Counted from the first letter of the stretch, positions 1-9,232 are shown. The stretch is DNA of 33,227 bases from Bacteroidales bacterium (GCA_029933565.1 JAOZNY010000006.1:1-33227), one strand, 5' to 3'. Numbers and translations are program-made. The notes: generated by a model not told the origin, from the sequence alone.

Positions 1-77
1 CATCCTTGCACTAAAGTATTGTTAGCATCCCACACTAAAGTATTGTTAGCATCCCCGCACTAAAGTACGGGGTAACT
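1..77. repeat. Short tandem repeat array, unit CACTAAAGTATTGTTAGCATCC (period 24-25 bp), ending in palindrome CCCCGCACTAAAGTACGGGG; truncated by window start
   Basis: Identical 22-mers at 9-30 and 33-54; third partial unit starts at 58; CATCC at 1-5 is the tail of an earlier unit. Confidence 0.8.
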
Positions 78-125
78 CATATTGCGGTTAGTACGGGAAA
101 AAGAAATTCTAAGAAAAAACTTTCT

Positions 126-554
126 TTATGCCAAAACTGCTTTCCACGGAATCATCATTGCCACTATTAATAAGGCAATCGAATAAAATATCAAAATAGT
201 TCTAATTGCATGCAAGGAATTGGCTTTCTTTTTCGCCTTGAACAAACCAATAGCCAAAAAAGCAATAACAATAAGCATCATTAATGGGTGTTCCATTCCA
301 TAAAACCTTAAATCCTTTGATTTCATAAAGCCTTCCCCAAAATGCACTTTTTCACTTATAAAAAGCAAAACTATCCCTAAAACTGCCTGAAAATAAAAGA
401 GCCATTTTGTGAACTTAAATATTTTTTCCCGCTTGGCGAAACATTCTTCCTTTTTCTTTATTAAGATAACCGTTGCAAGTAGTACGCTTAAAAAAAGCAT
501 CGCTACCGCTATCCACATAATTCCCGAATGGGTGTGTTGAATTATATTGTACAT
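126..554 (-). CDS. Small four-helix membrane protein, cytochrome-b-like family seen in Bacteroidota
   Basis: 142-aa ORF with about four hydrophobic helices and conserved-looking His residues (HTHSG, GMEHPLMM, SLHAIRT). Confidence 0.6.
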   Translation of the reverse strand: MYNIIQHTHSGIMWIAVAMLFLSVLLATVILIKKKEECFAKREKIFKFTKWLFYFQAVLGIVLLFISEKVHFGEGFMKSKDLRFYGMEHPLMMLIVIAFLAIGLFKAKKKANSLHAIRTILIFYSIALLIVAMMIPWKAVLA

Positions 555-723
555 TTTTATATCTGTTTAAATAAATTGTTAAATTATTTCTGCTGCAAAT
601 TAATGCATTTTTAAACCAATAAGCACTATCTTTTTTTATATGATTTATCATGTTGCAAGCATCATGGAACTCTATCGCAATCTGAAAAAAAGTTTTATAA
701 AATATTAACCCATTCGTTGATAA

Positions 724-879
724 ATGAAACTTCTCGCAGTAAACTGACTGAGGTATCCAAGTCGAATCATGATATTTATTAGCATCAAGCTGCGGGGAAG
801 AAAACCCATGAGATCCCTCGACTATCGCTCGGGATCAGTTCGGCTAAATGATTTTGAAAAACAAAATAATAGTCTCACT
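724..879 (+). repeat. Dispersed repeat copy 1 (about 156 bp; strongly conserved core 801-879)
   Basis: Core matches 28014-28092 at 76/79 positions; weaker similarity extends to 724 (ATGAAACTTCTCGCA vs ATGAAACTCCTCGCA). Confidence 0.85.
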
Positions 880-922
880 GATTTAAATATTTACTTTTGC
901 GCCACATCAAATATTTATATAA

Positions 923-2725
923 ATGAACATTAGCCCTCTAGAATATTTTACTGCAAATCTGGAAAAATATCAGCAACAACTTAAAACAACAAAAGACAAA
1001 ATTCGACAGACTTCTATTTTAAGGCTTATTGTGTTTGTAGTTAGTGCAGGTGCAATTTACATTAGTACTTCTTTTAGCCTGCTTATTCTATTTACAAGCA
1101 TTTTTGCAGGTCTTGTTGTTTTTGTTCTTCTAATTAAAAAACACCTAAGACTCTACAAACAAAAACAATGGTTAGAGGCTTTGGTAGAGGTAAACACCAA
1201 CGAAATAAGCATTTTAAAAATGGAGGCTCATGCTGAATATTCAGGTAAGGAATTTATTGACGACGACCACCCTTTTAGTTCCGATTTGGATCTGTTTGGA
1301 AAAAAATCTCTGTTTAGGCTAATCAACCGTACTTCTACATTAAATGGCAAAAAGCAACTTGCCAGTCAACTTACATTTCCCAATAAAAATGAAAATAAAA
1401 TAAAGGAACGACAGGCGGCAATTGCCGAACTTAATACTAAAAACAATTGGCGGCAGAAATTTCAGGCAACCGGCCGTTTAAACCCTGAGAAAGAAAACGA
1501 TGTTGAAGGTCTTGTTGATTGGGCAAACACGAAAAATACCAGTTTTAATAATTGGTTTTATAAATCTATGCTTTTTATTAATCCAATAATCGGATTTTCT
1601 GTTGTAACACTAATAGGTTTTGGTATTCTTAATTTTTCAAGTTTTCTGGTTTTTCTTTTATTACCTTTCTCATTGGTAGGGCTGAAACTAGGGGAAATAA
1701 ACAAAGAATATGGTTTGATGGGCAAAAAAACAAAACTGCTTATAAAATATTCTGAACTCTTTAAATTATTTGAAAATGAAGAGTTTACGGGCAACTTGCT
1801 AAAAGAACTTAAAAAAGAAGTCGCAGCAGAAAATCTATCGGCTTTTGCCGAAACAAAAAAACTCTCAAAAATAATGGCAGCCTTCGACTATAGGCTGAAC
1901 ATGATTATGGGATTCTTGCTGAACATATTTTTTATATGGGATATTTTGCAAATAATAAGGCTGGAAAACTGGAAAACAAAAAATTCATCTAAACTAAAAA
2001 CCTGGTTTGAGATGTTGGCAACCGTAGATGAACTAAATTCCTTCGCTGGTTTTAATTACAGTTTTCAACTATCTGTTTTTCCTGAATTCTCAAATGACTT
2101 TTCAATTATCGCTGAAAATGCAATGCACCCTTTTATTACAAAAGAAAACAATGTTGGGAATCCTATTAATATTGCTGCCTGGAAAAAATTCAATGTGATT
2201 ACAGGTGCAAACATGGCCGGAAAAAGTACCTATCTCCGAACGGTTGGTGTAAACTTAGTGTTGGCGATGACGGGTTCTGCTGTGTTTGCCGATAAATTTG
2301 TTTTCAAGCCGGTTGAAATTATTACCGGAATAAAAACTTCCGACTCTTTACAAGATGGAGAATCTTACTTTTTTGCAGAACTAAAACGTTTAAAACAAAT
2401 AATTGATCAACTCGAAAAAGGAGATAAATTGTTCATTATCCTCGACGAAATATTGCGTGGCACAAACTCTGCCGATAAACAAAAAGGCTCGCTGGGGTTA
2501 ATAAAACAATTGCTTAGATTAAATGCTTCCGGAATTATTGCTACCCACGATCTTGCTCTGGGAAAACTAATTGAAAGTTTCCCTGAAAGCATTACCAACA
2601 AACGTTTTGAGGTGGAAATAACTAACAACCAACTTGTGTTTGATTATAAAATAAAAGATGGAATTTCGCAAAACCTCAATGCTACATTTTTGATGAAAAA
2701 AATGGGAATTGTTCCAGTTAAGTGA
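923..2725 (+). CDS. Membrane-anchored MutS-like ATPase (MutS core/ATPase domains, no mismatch-recognition domain)
   Basis: Walker A TGANMAGKSTYLRTVG, Walker B LFIILDEILRGTNSADK, ATHD motif; N-terminal and internal hydrophobic helices. Confidence 0.85.
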   Translation: MNISPLEYFTANLEKYQQQLKTTKDKIRQTSILRLIVFVVSAGAIYISTSFSLLILFTSIFAGLVVFVLLIKKHLRLYKQKQWLEALVEVNTNEISILKMEAHAEYSGKEFIDDDHPFSSDLDLFGKKSLFRLINRTSTLNGKKQLASQLTFPNKNENKIKERQAAIAELNTKNNWRQKFQATGRLNPEKENDVEGLVDWANTKNTSFNNWFYKSMLFINPIIGFSVVTLIGFGILNFSSFLVFLLLPFSLVGLKLGEINKEYGLMGKKTKLLIKYSELFKLFENEEFTGNLLKELKKEVAAENLSAFAETKKLSKIMAAFDYRLNMIMGFLLNIFFIWDILQIIRLENWKTKNSSKLKTWFEMLATVDELNSFAGFNYSFQLSVFPEFSNDFSIIAENAMHPFITKENNVGNPINIAAWKKFNVITGANMAGKSTYLRTVGVNLVLAMTGSAVFADKFVFKPVEIITGIKTSDSLQDGESYFFAELKRLKQIIDQLEKGDKLFIILDEILRGTNSADKQKGSLGLIKQLLRLNASGIIATHDLALGKLIESFPESITNKRFEVEITNNQLVFDYKIKDGISQNLNATFLMKKMGIVPVK

Positions 2726-2833
2726 AATTGCAGAATTCAACCTTGCTCTCAGAAACGACAACCCCACTAAAACCTGGGAAATCGACGGAGGTTTGTAAAT
2801 CATTTTTTTTCAATATTAGTTTTCTATCACAAC

Positions 2834-2864
2834 TTGCATATTGTTCAAATATACATTACCTTTG
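2834..2864 (+). promoter_or_regulatory. Predicted Bacteroidota-type promoter for hipBA (TTG-N20-TACCTTTG)
   Basis: TTG at 2834-2836, TACCTTTG at 2857-2864, 45 nt upstream of the HTH gene start. Confidence 0.5.
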
Positions 2865-2908
2865 CTAATGGCTAATTTATTAGTTGTTACATAACTTAAT
2901 ACTATATT

Positions 2909-3241
2909 ATGGATAATATATTATATGATAATGAATTTGTTCTTGATGAGTTTAACCCTGTTGCCATTCGAATAAAAATTGCTGAAAAGATAAAGAAAAA
3001 GCGCTTGAGTCTTGGACTTGGGCAACAGACGTTAGCAAAAAAGTCGGGGGTAAGTTTGGGAAGTTTAAAGCGTTTTGAAAACAAATATGAAATATCCCTC
3101 AAACATCTTTTACAACTGGCAATGGTTTTGGGTGCTTTGGATGAGTTTAATAACCTCTTTCCTGAGAAAGAATTCAACAGCATTGATGAGATATTAAAAT
3201 CAAAAAAAATCAAAGAACGCAAAAGGGGGAAAAATGATTAA
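2909..3241 (+). CDS. HipB-like helix-turn-helix antitoxin/regulator
   Basis: Xre-type HTH (KKKRLSLGLGQQTLAKKSGVSLGSLKRFENKYEISLKHLLQLAMVLGAL); overlaps the following HipA-like gene by 8 nt. Confidence 0.8.
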   Translation: MDNILYDNEFVLDEFNPVAIRIKIAEKIKKKRLSLGLGQQTLAKKSGVSLGSLKRFENKYEISLKHLLQLAMVLGALDEFNNLFPEKEFNSIDEILKSKKIKERKRGKND

Positions 3242-4334
3242 GGAAACAGAATTGATCAAAGTAAAAATTGGAAACCAAAAAGTTGGCACCTTAATCCTAT
3301 CTAATAACAACTTATGCTTGTTTGAATACGACAGGGAATTTGTTTCTGCCGGCTTTTCAATCTCTCCATTTTATTTACCATTAAAATCTGGGGTTTTTAC
3401 AGCAAAACGTGATCCCTTTAATGGACTTTTTGGTATTTTCAACGACAGTTTGCCAGATGGATGGGGCTCCCTTTTAATTAATAGATATCTCAAAAGCAAA
3501 AACATCAACCCTGCTGATTTATCTGTTCTCCATAGGCTAAGCCTTGTTGGTAATTCAGGAATGGGGGCTCTGGAGTTCGAGCCCAATACCACTCTTAAAA
3601 CGGCACAAGAAATAACCGACCTTAACCAAATTGCCAACGAAATAGAAATAATATTTAAGGAGGAGAAAGAAAGCTCTTGTTTGGAACAATTAGTCCAACA
3701 GGCAGGTTCTTCGGGAGGAGCACGCCCAAAAGTATTTGTTAATGTTAATAATGAATCATGGATAGTAAAATTCAGGTCATCGACCGACCCAATGAATATG
3801 GGGGAAATTGAATACCACTATTCGTTGGTAGCTAAAAAATGTAAAATTGAAATGCCAGAGACCACACTTTTTGAAAACAAGTATTATGGTGTTAAACGTT
3901 TTGATAGGTTTGCAGCAAAAAAAATATTGACCCATTCCGCATCTGGCTTGCTTTATGCCAGTCATCGCTTTCCGTCCCTTGATTATACCGAATTGATTAA
4001 GGCAACTCTGGCATTAACAAAAAACATGGAAGAGGCTCTCAAAGTTTTCCGCCTTATGGTTTTTAATGTATTAACCGGCAACAAGGACGACCATGCTAAG
4101 AACTTCTCTTTTTTGTACAGAAAAGGAAACTGGGAATTTGCCCCAGCCTACGATTTAGTACCAAGCAATGGCTTTAATGGAAATCACTCAACAACAATTT
4201 CTGGAAGCGGAAACCCAACCAAAGAACAAATTTTTAATGTTGCGCAAAACTGTGGTTTACCACAAAAAAATGTCAACATTATTTTTGAGGAAGTGTTTAT
4301 TGCTAGCAAAGAAATCCATAAGGTAAAACTGTAA
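3234..4334 (+). CDS. HipA-family serine/threonine kinase toxin
   Basis: N-terminal coupling region FNDSLPDGWG, Gly-rich loop AGSSGGARPKVFV, catalytic LTGNKDDHAKNFSF and FAPAYDLVPS. Confidence 0.9.
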   Translation: MIKETELIKVKIGNQKVGTLILSNNNLCLFEYDREFVSAGFSISPFYLPLKSGVFTAKRDPFNGLFGIFNDSLPDGWGSLLINRYLKSKNINPADLSVLHRLSLVGNSGMGALEFEPNTTLKTAQEITDLNQIANEIEIIFKEEKESSCLEQLVQQAGSSGGARPKVFVNVNNESWIVKFRSSTDPMNMGEIEYHYSLVAKKCKIEMPETTLFENKYYGVKRFDRFAAKKILTHSASGLLYASHRFPSLDYTELIKATLALTKNMEEALKVFRLMVFNVLTGNKDDHAKNFSFLYRKGNWEFAPAYDLVPSNGFNGNHSTTISGSGNPTKEQIFNVAQNCGLPQKNVNIIFEEVFIASKEIHKVKL

Positions 4335-4349
4335 TAATATTCATTCAAA

Positions 4350-4381
4350 TTTGCCTCCCGTCTTTTAAAATATTATTTTTG
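4350..4381 (+). promoter_or_regulatory. Predicted promoter of the outer-membrane protein gene (TTTG-N20-TATTTTTG)
   Basis: TTTG 4350-4353 and TATTTTTG 4374-4381, just upstream of ATG 4405. Confidence 0.5.
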
Positions 4382-4404
4382 TAAGATAATTAATCTATAC
4401 TACT

Positions 4405-5133
4405 ATGAAAAAAATACTGCTTATTTCAATTATCATGTTTTCAATTATTACCGTTTTTGCTCAAAGCCCCTGGTGGTTTGGAGGTCACCTTGGTGTTAAT
4501 TTCAACACTGTTACAGGACAATACAATAACGACGACGACATCAAGCACACCTTTATTACAACACCAATGTTCGGAGCAATAGCCATGTACTCGGTTAACG
4601 ATATGATTTCGGTGATTACCGAAATAAATATTGCTAAATCAGGCGCAACGTATAAATACGATTATAATGATGAAACTCGTAATTTCTCAGAGGCAGTTGA
4701 TGTAAAATACAAAGAATGTTATACTATTCTGCAAATTCCGGTGCTAGCCAAATTTACATTTGGTGAAGATTGGCAATATTTTGGCTATGGAGGATTTTAC
4801 TGGAGTTATATCCTTGGAGGAAAATACAAAGCTGAGTCAGAAAATGGAAATTTCGATGGAAAGATAAAGTTTGGTGATTATCCTGATAATTATAATGGTG
4901 ATGATATGTACCTTGATAAAGATTACAACAGAAGAACTGATATAGGTTTAAACATAGGTGGCGGTGTTCAAAAAGAACTGGGACCAGGTGTTATTGCTGC
5001 AGATCTTAGATTTGGATTTGGATTTCTCGATTCAAATAAATGGCCAGATGACGATAAACCAGACGATTACAAAGCCTATAGGAATTTTGTAATAGGCCTT
5101 AATATTTCATATTTAATTAATTTGGGCAGATAG
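4405..5133 (+). CDS. Outer-membrane beta-barrel (porin-family) protein
   Basis: Signal peptide MKKILLISIIMFSIITVFAQ; alternating aromatic/polar strands; typical Bacteroidota OMP_b-brl ending in Gly-Leu-Asn-Ile-Ser-Tyr-Leu-type strand. Confidence 0.75.
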   Translation: MKKILLISIIMFSIITVFAQSPWWFGGHLGVNFNTVTGQYNNDDDIKHTFITTPMFGAIAMYSVNDMISVITEINIAKSGATYKYDYNDETRNFSEAVDVKYKECYTILQIPVLAKFTFGEDWQYFGYGGFYWSYILGGKYKAESENGNFDGKIKFGDYPDNYNGDDMYLDKDYNRRTDIGLNIGGGVQKELGPGVIAADLRFGFGFLDSNKWPDDDKPDDYKAYRNFVIGLNISYLINLGR

Positions 5134-5224
5134 TGTTTATCAGTTCATTACTGTCTTTTTTTGCCATAATTTTCGGATGAGAGGCCTACGATTTAATCTC
5201 TATTATTAACACTAAGTGTTTGTT

Positions 5225-7552
5225 TTAGTTTAAACTACTTCTGCTAATAATTTCATTTTGTGCCTCTAGAGTTAGATCATTAAAAAATGCTGAATAGCCA
5301 GAAACCCTTACTAAAATATTAGGATATAAATTAGGATCTTTTTGTGCCTTAATAAGTATTTTAGGGTCCAAAACATTAAGTTGAACTTGCATACCTTTTC
5401 GTTTAAAATATGTGGTAACTAACGATTTTATGGCGTTCTTTCCTATTTCACCTCTTAGTGTTTCTTTGTTAAATTTTACATTGAGGTTTACTCCATTTGC
5501 GAATTTTGTAAAATCTATGCGATTAAGTGAATTAAACATTGCAGTAGGTCCACTTTTGTCTGCTCCGTTTGTAGGTGCAATACCAGATGAAAACGATACT
5601 CCCTTTTTTCTTCCACTTGGCAAGGCTCCTGTAATTTTTCCAAAATATGCATGTGTGGTCATTGAGTACAAACCTGTTACATACTTACCTCCCCTATAGT
5701 TTGTGTATTCATTTAAAAGTTTGCTAAAGGTTCCCGCAACATACATAACCATTTTATCGACTTCTTCAATATCATTACCAAATTTCGGAATTCTGAGCAA
5801 CTGTTTTCTTATGGTCTCATTTTTAAAATCTGACTTCAACTCTTTAATAAGTTCTGCAAAATTCATAGATTTATCTTCAAAGACAGCCTTTTTTATAGCA
5901 AAAAGTGAATCACCAGCATCTACTGCACCCACGCACTGAACACCCGACAAATTATAAATTGCCCCTCCTCCAGTGGAACATACACCTGAAGAAATACAAC
6001 CATCGATAAAACTACTTGACAAAGGTGTTGGATGAAATTTATGATTCGCCCTTTCAATTGCATGCATATCCGAAATAAATTTCTTAATCAGAATTCTCAA
6101 CTGATTTTCAAAGGCTTCTAATAATAACTCAAAAGTATCGAACTTAGTTTTGGAATAAATGGTTTTTTCGAGAACACTGACCACATTAAATAAGGCAGCA
6201 TCGGTAGAAGCAAAACTCTTTCCGGAAACCGTTGGTTCAACACAACCAACTGGTGTATAATTTCCGACATCCTCAGCGGAATACCCATTAAGTTGAAGTG
6301 TTTCTGGTATCACCTCATCATTGTAAAGCGCCGGTGACCCGTATCCAGTCGCTAAAACACTAAAAATCTTGTTCAAATATTTAGTAGGAGAATTATTATG
6401 AATGCGTGCATGAAAGTTAGGCTGTCGTAAACCCAGTTCTTCCATAATTTCCAAAAGAATATAACTCAATTCATTGGTTGCATCCGTTCCGTCCGCATTC
6501 TTCCCTCCTACACAAACCACTTGCCCGCTCATTAGTCCACTATGATATTCAGTAATTTGCTCAGATAAAATCGGGATTAATTCAGCAAATTTAATACTGA
6601 AAGCAGCAAGCAATTCTTTGGCTTTTTCACGGCTTAATTCGCCGGAAGCGATTCCTTTTTCATAAAACTCAAAAAGGTAATTATCTATTCTTCCAGGTGA
6701 AATTCCATTGTCGAGACTTTCTAAATTTATTGCTATCTGAACAAAAAATATTGATTGTAATGCTTCATGTAAGTTATTTGCAGGATTTAGAGGAACATTT
6801 TTACAAACGTCTGAAATTGAAATTAATTCGCGCTTTCTGTCTGTGTCATCTTCCGTTTCTGCCAATCTCAAAGCTGCTTTAGAATATCTGTCTGCAAAAT
6901 CAACCATCGCTGTATTAACAATCTTGACCGCTTCATAAAAGTTCCATTTCTCACTTCCCTTTTCTTGCTTTGCTTGCAAGGTATTGGCTTCTTCCAAAAT
7001 ACCTTTTATTCCGTACTTAACCAATTTCTTATAATCCGGAGCAAAATGTGCAATACCTCCCGTTTCGTTTATCACATATTCTGTCGATTTAAGTTGACTA
7101 ATAATAAACTTAATTTTATTTCCAAGACCCGAAAATGCTTTCATCGCTAAGAAGCGCATAGACCAAAAAGGCATAGTCTTTAATAATTTTTTTCTTTCTT
7201 CCGAGGTGATTTTTAATGGGTTAACCTTTCTTGATGAAAATTTGAAAATATCAAGCAATACCGCAAAGCCATGAAGTTCGGGATAAATAGAACCCCCAAC
7301 ACGCTTTGCACTAAAATTACCAACTATTAATTCATCTGGATAAATTGTTATCGATTTTTCCAGCAGAACCCTCCTCATTGCTTCAGCAATTTGAATATCA
7401 ATAGGCTTTTTTCGATTCGAAGATTTTTTAAAATAATCTGTCCAAATTACTGCCCGCTCAGCACACACAGAATATTCTGCATCTAACACTGCCTTTTTCA
7501 AAGTTGTTATTCTACCGATTGCCTTGTTTGTTATTGTATTTGGTTTAATCAT
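5225..7552 (-). CDS. Glycyl radical enzyme, pyruvate formate-lyase/dehydratase superfamily, substrate unknown
   Basis: Glycyl-radical motif RVSGYSAFF near the C-terminus; active-site loop YTPVGCVEP (Cys-x-Glu, dehydratase/decarboxylase type rather than the Cys-Cys of true PFL). Confidence 0.92.
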   Translation of the reverse strand: MIKPNTITNKAIGRITTLKKAVLDAEYSVCAERAVIWTDYFKKSSNRKKPIDIQIAEAMRRVLLEKSITIYPDELIVGNFSAKRVGGSIYPELHGFAVLLDIFKFSSRKVNPLKITSEERKKLLKTMPFWSMRFLAMKAFSGLGNKIKFIISQLKSTEYVINETGGIAHFAPDYKKLVKYGIKGILEEANTLQAKQEKGSEKWNFYEAVKIVNTAMVDFADRYSKAALRLAETEDDTDRKRELISISDVCKNVPLNPANNLHEALQSIFFVQIAINLESLDNGISPGRIDNYLFEFYEKGIASGELSREKAKELLAAFSIKFAELIPILSEQITEYHSGLMSGQVVCVGGKNADGTDATNELSYILLEIMEELGLRQPNFHARIHNNSPTKYLNKIFSVLATGYGSPALYNDEVIPETLQLNGYSAEDVGNYTPVGCVEPTVSGKSFASTDAALFNVVSVLEKTIYSKTKFDTFELLLEAFENQLRILIKKFISDMHAIERANHKFHPTPLSSSFIDGCISSGVCSTGGGAIYNLSGVQCVGAVDAGDSLFAIKKAVFEDKSMNFAELIKELKSDFKNETIRKQLLRIPKFGNDIEEVDKMVMYVAGTFSKLLNEYTNYRGGKYVTGLYSMTTHAYFGKITGALPSGRKKGVSFSSGIAPTNGADKSGPTAMFNSLNRIDFTKFANGVNLNVKFNKETLRGEIGKNAIKSLVTTYFKRKGMQVQLNVLDPKILIKAQKDPNLYPNILVRVSGYSAFFNDLTLEAQNEIISRSSLN

Positions 7553-8450
7553 ATGTTATTGGAGTAATTCCAAAATTGGAAAATTGATACTTTATTTTTT
7601 CTATTTCCCCCTTGCTATGAGGTTTGACTTTGAATATTTCTGTGTTGTGATCAATTCTTATTGCTTTTGAGTTTCCCATACTGTGATATGGAAGCAGATG
7701 TGTTGTAGTGTGCCCGTTTTCTTGCAAATAATTACAAAACAGTTCTATATCTTCAATACTGTCGTTTACGCCTGGTATTAAAGGTATTCGAACTTGTACA
7801 TTTTTATAAATATGATTGAGTTTCTCGAAATTACTTAAAATTGTGGTATTAGTAATCCCTGTATATTTTTTATGCATTTGTTTGTCCAGATGCTTAATAT
7901 CAAAATAAATTAAATCGATATATGGAAGTAGGTCAACAATCTTTTCAAAATCAAACTGTCCGGATGTTTCAATATTTATATGGATTTTATTCTTTTTAAG
8001 TGACCTAAGAATACCATTGAGAAACTCAGGATTAATTAATGGCTCACCACCTGAGAATGTTACTCCACCATCAGAATCATCATAAAAATCAACATCCTTA
8101 AGCAACTCTTTCAATATATCTATTTCATTCATTTTTTGCCCTATCATTCTGCGGGCATCTTTTGTACAAATATCAATACAAGCACCACAGGCTGTGCAAG
8201 TTGAATAATCACTAATTTTGGTAATCTTATCTATTGCACTAACAGGGCAAACATCTATACATTTTCTACAATCCTCACAATTTTCCGAGTAAAAAGCAAC
8301 TTCTGCCTTGCCTTTTTGTGATTCCGGATTCTGACACCATTTACACTTTAACGGACAGGCTTTTGTAAACACTACTGTTCTTATTCCAGGTCCATCGTGA
8401 ATGGAAAATCTCTGAATATCAAAAATGTAGGGCGAATTATTTTCTAATAT
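7545..8450 (-). CDS. Glycyl-radical enzyme activating protein (radical SAM with two [4Fe-4S] ferredoxin-like clusters); true start uncertain
   Basis: CPLKCKWC, ferredoxin motifs CEDCRKCIDVC and CTACGACIDIC, SGGEPL. Listed ORF starts at an internal GTG (8372), but the reading frame is open up to 8495 and encodes IFDIQRFSIHDGPGIRTVVF upstream. 8450 marks an in-frame ATA where an ATG would be expected. Overlaps the GRE by 8 nt. Confidence 0.85.
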   Translation of the reverse strand: MLENNSPYIFDIQRFSIHDGPGIRTVVFTKACPLKCKWCQNPESQKGKAEVAFYSENCEDCRKCIDVCPVSAIDKITKISDYSTCTACGACIDICTKDARRMIGQKMNEIDILKELLKDVDFYDDSDGGVTFSGGEPLINPEFLNGILRSLKKNKIHINIETSGQFDFEKIVDLLPYIDLIYFDIKHLDKQMHKKYTGITNTTILSNFEKLNHIYKNVQVRIPLIPGVNDSIEDIELFCNYLQENGHTTTHLLPYHSMGNSKAIRIDHNTEIFKVKPHSKGEIEKIKYQFSNFGITPITYD

Positions 8451-8663
8451 GCTTTGAATATTAACTGTGTTTAAGGCAGGCTTTGTATTAATTAATTACA
8501 AAACTGTCAATTTCTTAAGTCACAAAAGTATCAATATTTTCCAAAGTTATTTTTGCCTTCAATATTATTCATACTTTTTAACTGGCGCTAGCCCATTGTC
8601 ATTAAGTAAAAGTATGACGGCCACATTCACAAAATAAAACTTTAATCTTTTTAACAAAAACAC

Positions 8664-8692
8664 TTTGATTATAAAAATAATATATAATTTTG
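8664..8692 (+). promoter_or_regulatory. Predicted promoter of the mce-mmd operon (TTTG-N17-TAATTTTG)
   Basis: TTTG 8664-8667; TAATTTTG 8685-8692; spacing slightly short. Confidence 0.35.
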
Positions 8693-8775
8693 TGAATTAT
8701 TTAACAGATGGTTTTAAGACTGTAAAATTTTAATAAAATCGAAGCAAAAATTTCAAACCAATAGAACAATTCAAA

Positions 8776-9180
8776 ATGGAATTAACTCATATCGAACACA
8801 TTGGCATTGCAGTAAAAAGCCTTGAGCAGGCAATTCCATATTACGAAAACATACTTGGTCTTAAGTGTTATGCCATCGAAGAGGTGAAAGACCAGAGGGT
8901 AAAAACAGCCTTTTTTAAAATTGGACAAACAAAACTGGAACTTTTGGAAAGCACAAATCCGGAAGGGCCTGTTGGGAAATTCATAGAAAAGAAAGGCGAA
9001 GGAGTTCACCACATTGCATTTGCAACTGATGGTGTTCAGCAAGCCTTAAATGAAGTTGAAGAAAAAGGTATCCGCCTAATCGACAAAGTCCCACGCAAGG
9101 GAGCTGAAGGATTGAATATTGGATTCTTGCACCCAAAATCTACTTTTGGAGTACTTACTGAATTTTGCGAAAAACCATAA
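8776..9180 (+). CDS. mce: Methylmalonyl-CoA epimerase
   Basis: VOC-fold protein ([36 protein letters not shown]) directly upstream of methylmalonyl-CoA decarboxylase genes. Confidence 0.93.
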   Translation: MELTHIEHIGIAVKSLEQAIPYYENILGLKCYAIEEVKDQRVKTAFFKIGQTKLELLESTNPEGPVGKFIEKKGEGVHHIAFATDGVQQALNEVEEKGIRLIDKVPRKGAEGLNIGFLHPKSTFGVLTEFCEKP

Positions 9181-9181
9181 A

Positions 9182-9232
9182 TGTTTTGAGTTCTGTGTTA
9201 GACAAAAAACACAAAACACTGAACTCAAAACA
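9182..9232. repeat. Large inverted repeat in the mce-mmdA intergenic region
   Basis: TGTTTTGAGTTCTGTGTT (9182-9199) vs AACACTGAACTCAAAACA (9215-9232): 17 of 18 pairs, 15-nt loop. Confidence 0.8.

Noticed and set aside
415-651. 78-aa minus-strand ORF
   Set aside because: Overlaps the better supported 126-554 membrane protein in another frame, no recognisable motif.
2902-3222. 106-aa minus-strand ORF
   Set aside because: Antisense to the HTH antitoxin gene.
5208-5220. Palindrome AACACTAAGTGTT downstream of the GRE gene
   Set aside because: Very short with a 1-nt centre; not convincing as terminator or operator.
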